From the NCBI GenBank assembly GCA_019321725.1, contig CM033118.1, positions 17,200,071 through 17,264,070 on the forward strand: 64,000 nucleotides of DNA, in the 5' to 3' direction. The translations under genes and the position numbers were made by a program. Of the stretch, positions 60,251 to 64,000 are shown one piece after another. Position 1 is the first letter of the stretch. Each line of letters begins with the position of its first letter. The notes beneath the pieces are model-generated. The model saw only the letters and a list, made by a program, of their open reading frames with translations, was not told the DNA's origin and did not search any database. The stretch is from Paulownia fortunei (Eukaryota > Streptophyta > Magnoliopsida > Lamiales > Paulowniaceae).

Positions 60251-61939
60251 ATGCTTGGGTTATATCTCGTCAAGGAGGCATCAAGTGTTCAAAAAATATA
60301 CCCACTACTAAAAAGGTTCATAAAATGCATTGAAACATGGTGCAAAATGAGAATTGAATTTATTTTAGTCATTAAAGGGTGCTTGAGTGAGCTTATAAAT
60401 TTTTAAAATATCCTAAAGTATTTTGGTAAATTTTTTAGGAAAGAAGTATATAAACTCTCAAAATCAAATGTTACGATCGTATAAGTTTCTAACTTATTTT
60501 TAAAATCTTAGTTTTTAATTATGACCATATTAATTACAAATTATTATTATTAAAATCATATAAGTTTCATGATTTTATTTAAATACTTTACAGTGTCATT
60601 TTTAAAATAAGATTTATAATTTTTTAAATAAATTTACCCCCTCATCCTATTAGTTTGACCGACTGGTCAATGATTCAATTTTGTTTCTTAGCCACTAGAG
60701 TTCAAATCTAATGGGGGCTAGGTCACAAGGATTTTCCTTGTGGCCTCCTCTAAGGAGCTGACTCAAGATGCATGATAGCTGGAAAGGGCAGCAAATCCAA
60801 GAAGATGAAGAAGAAGACAAACACTGAAATGGCTAGAGTAAAAGGAATAATTTTTTCTTTTCTCTTTTTTTGTTTTATCCTCACGATGAGTAGTGTATAG
60901 GAAAGCCTCTAGAATACAAATATGAGTGGTGATTGTTCGAATTCATGGAAAGTATAATAAGTCTGTAGAGGAGTATCGGTTCCAATGTGTTGCTGTTCTT
61001 TGAGAAAATAAAACGAGCCGCGTATTTGATTTGAGTATGATTATACTGTGTACACCACACTTTCGAATTTAACTAAAATATATATTAGGGTGTGTATTCT
61101 TTTCAAAACTTAGTTGAGATGGAAGCTTAGATACTTAAATATATAAAAAAAAAAAAAAGATAAGTTTTGAAAATTCAAACAGATTAGTTTGTCATTATTT
61201 AACAAAATATTTAACTATCTACATATTCAATACAATGAATTTATAGCAGTGAGGGGCCACCGATAATCTAGAAATTCCATTATTTGGGGGGGCCGACCAT
61301 TTTTCTATTTTTATTCAACTTTGATGTATTTTTATTTTTATTTTTATTGTATTTTGCGTTTGATATTCCATCAACCATTTCTTTTTAGGTCTATCCAATA
61401 TGTAAAGTATGACTGGTTGTAAATTATTTTTAGTGTGAACATAAATGTAAGTGGAAGAGCAAAGACAGCAACTGCTATACTAAGTAAGCGAACAAACAAT
61501 TGGTTAATGCCTTACATATGATCCTGTTCGAGAATAAGACCATACACGATAGATACACGGAGTGTGTAATCAATGAATTTGTAAAAATAAATTATATGGA
61601 TTTCTTCGTACATTGCAAATATGATTGTAAATGAATCGAATCGAGTCGAGACGAATGTATTATAATTTAAATTTATTTGAATAATTTAAATATTTATTAA
61701 AATTTAAAATTTGTGTTTGAACTTGATTTAATTGTTAATTCAATCAAATTTAAACGAATTTTAATTGAGTCGAATACGAATTGAGTTCAACTAAATTAAT
61801 CTTTTTACACATATTTTATCGAATATGTTCATTTTTTTATTTTTATATATGATGAATAGAACGTAAACGAAGTTTTAGCAATTGATGTTATTCAATCATA
61901 CTTACAAATTCAATTTTGTCATAAAAAAATTAGATTGTA

Positions 61940-62256
61940 CAATGGGGATCGAGTTTGGGTCGGATTTGCATGTATCTAAAATTCGATCTACTAAAATTTT
62001 TAAAAACTCAAACCCAAACTCAATGGGTAGACCTTTTGGACTCGTTTTATAATTATAAAAATATCAAAAAATATTTTTTTAAAAATAATACTATAATTTT
62101 TTTAAAAAAATTATTTTTCTCAAAAAATATCATATAAATATATATATAATAAAATTTAAATAAAAATGAGTCGAACTAAATTGGACCGAATTTAAAAATA
62201 AAAAATTTAAAATTTAATTCAAATTCGAATTTGAACCTTCCATTATCGTCCCTACC
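61940..62256. mobile_element. MITE-like element with ATCGTCCCTAC right end
   Basis: The right end reads CCATTATCGTCCCTAC, and subterminal words (GAGTTTGGGTCGG, CTCAAACCCAAACTCAATGG, TTCGAATTTGAACC) are those of the 22,550 and 32,397 elements. The left end (AATGGGGATCGAG) is diverged. No ORF. Confidence 0.4.
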
Positions 62257-62939
62257 CAAGTTCAGAAAACTGCAATGTTCCACGGGAGCACGTTACTCAT
62301 CTGACTAGATAAAAATATCTGCAGTTGGATTGGACCACCAATCAATTAAACTGCGTGTGGTTTTTAAATAAATTGTTTTAATCTATAATTTCAGGGACAC
62401 AAATACAGCTTGGGCCCAATTAATATATCTTCTTTTTTTTGGTAAAAAATAAATTTTATTTAATTTTTTATGTGAGTCTTTATCTATTTTTACAATAATT
62501 GTTGTTGATTATAATTTTTTAATAGTATTAAAATTTAATTATTAATTAATATATTTACTAATGATTGATATTCATAATGTATGATATATTTATAAAAAAA
62601 ATTATTTTGAGTTGGTGCATTAATTATTAATTAATACATTTTTCGATTATGAAATTAATACTTTGCCTTTTTTTTTTCCACCATGCCAAATTGAGTGGAT
62701 GTTCTTTTCGCTGAAATTAGCAAATGATGAGAAAAAAAAATTAAATAAAAAATGAAGATGGTTGCTGCTGGCTTACTCAATACCATGTAATTATTTGTGT
62801 ACGTTATTCAAAGTCCACTTCAAAGCTCGTGCCGAATTGATTGGATAATTGGACACGAATTTTCAATCTCAATCCAAAAACAATTATTATTGTATTAAGT
62901 AAGGAATTTTAGACAATAATTGAAAAACTAAAAAAACAA

Positions 62940-64000
62940 ATAATATTTTTATATTTTTAAGAATTAATCTCACTTTATTCTCCCATTTTTTATTGAATAT
63001 AACTTTATTTTCTTATACTCTCAATAATATCACTTTACACTTTATACTCTGAATTGATATTACTTTATCATTTTATACACTTATTGTATTAATTTACCAT
63101 CATTACTTTTAAAAAATAACTTAATTGTTCTTACCATTATTTTGAGTAAAATTAATTTAAAAATACCTTAAAATTAATAAATTTATATTTATATTCTAAT
63201 TACCTTTCAATTTGATTAATTAGCACTTAACATAAAAAAAATTTGAAACTTAGTTACTTATTCATTATAAATCTGAAAAATATGTAATATATTCTTAAAC
63301 AGTATTTTATTGAATATGTGAAATATTAGTAATTTTTCAATTATTTATTGAATAACTATAATTTAATAAAATAATATTAAATTAAAAATAGTTATTTTTG
63401 TGATTAATTTTGTTAAACACCAATATGATTTTTTAAATTTAAAATTATTTTTATTAAATCATGATAATATGATTATTTACACTTTAATAAATAATAATAA
63501 ATTAAACACTAAAATGACTATATTTTTTATAATTTTAACATAACTTCTATTAAATTACGGTAATACCATTAATAATGAGGAAACTAATATTTAACATGTT
63601 TAATCAATATTATTTAAATACATTACATATTTTTTAGATTTATGACTAATAAGAACTTATAAGTAAAACATATTACCTAACAAAATATCCTACTATATAG
63701 TAGTTTATAAAAATTATTTTAAATTTAAAAAGTAACCAATAAATATTAATTACAATAAAGTTTTAAATGAATTGAATGTTAAGTGTTAATTAGTTAAGTT
63801 AAAATTATTAGAATATAAATAAAAGTCTAGTAATTTAAATATTTTAAAATAATTTTTTAAAAAATAATTGATTATGATAATTAGGTCATTTTGTAAGAAT
63901 GTAAAGGATTAAATGATACAATAGTAGTATAAAGGGTATCATAATTAAGAGCATAGTGGAATAAAGTGATATTTAATGAAAGTAGAAGGGTGTAAAATGA
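62940..64000. mobile_element. Family B element, copy 3, reaching the window edge
   Basis: The left end has TATCACTTTACAC, CTTTATACTCTGAATTGATA and TCATTTTATACAC words; the last 120 bases hold their complements (AAAGTGATATTTAATG, GTATAAAGGGTATCAT, GTGTAAAATGA). The ends are long imperfect inverted repeats as in copy 1 at 18,185-19,868. The interior is AT-rich and has no GC-rich insert. The true right end may lie beyond the window. Confidence 0.55.

Overview
The window is plant nuclear DNA, from a dicot judging by the gene families and the intron style. It is strongly AT-rich, has short GT-AG introns, and carries long intergenic stretches of decayed transposons. Four protein-coding loci and one broken gene can be supported; about four fifths of the window is non-coding repeat-derived DNA. 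The species cannot be fixed from the sequence alone.

Layout. About 1-9,300: intergenic, with tandem repeats, microsatellites, a tRNA-like relic, MITE-like elements and an extreme G-rich tract. 9,300-11,640 (+): a three-exon class I HD-Zip transcription factor of the HAT5/ATHB-1 type, with a leader full of short upstream ORFs. 14,156-17,105 (-): a plastid-type HPP-family membrane protein gene (nitrite-transporter family) with an apparent GC-AG intron and a 150-bp tandem repeat in an intron. 17,300-24,900: repeats only, including a 1.7-kb element with long AT-rich inverted ends and a clean 515-bp MITE with an 8-bp target duplication. 24,900-39,200 (-): a tandem duplication of a nine-exon CYP85-clan cytochrome P450 gene. 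The distal copy (34,304-37,993) is intact; the other (25,222-29,916) has a nonsense codon in exon 1 and a destroyed splice donor after exon 2. 41,881-44,576 (+): a three-exon NPF (NRT1/PTR) transporter of the NPF2 type. 44,600-64,000: no genes. It contains a partial duplication of the NPF 3' flank split by a hAT transposon carrying a BED zinc finger, two solo LTRs of one family each with its own 5-bp target duplication, a SINE copy, and further AT-rich elements.

The genes do not form an evident pathway: a transcription factor, a plastid transporter, a P450 pair and a plasma-membrane-type transporter are ordinary plant neighbours. The P450 pair is the one place where proximity reflects shared origin.

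I did not find a clearly new biological system. The points most worth a second look are the P450s whose I-helix lacks the usual acidic residue, the upstream-ORF architecture of the HD-Zip gene, and several transposon insertions whose exact ends can be read from target-site duplications and paralogous empty sites. All identifications rest on reading motifs by eye; no database search was possible.
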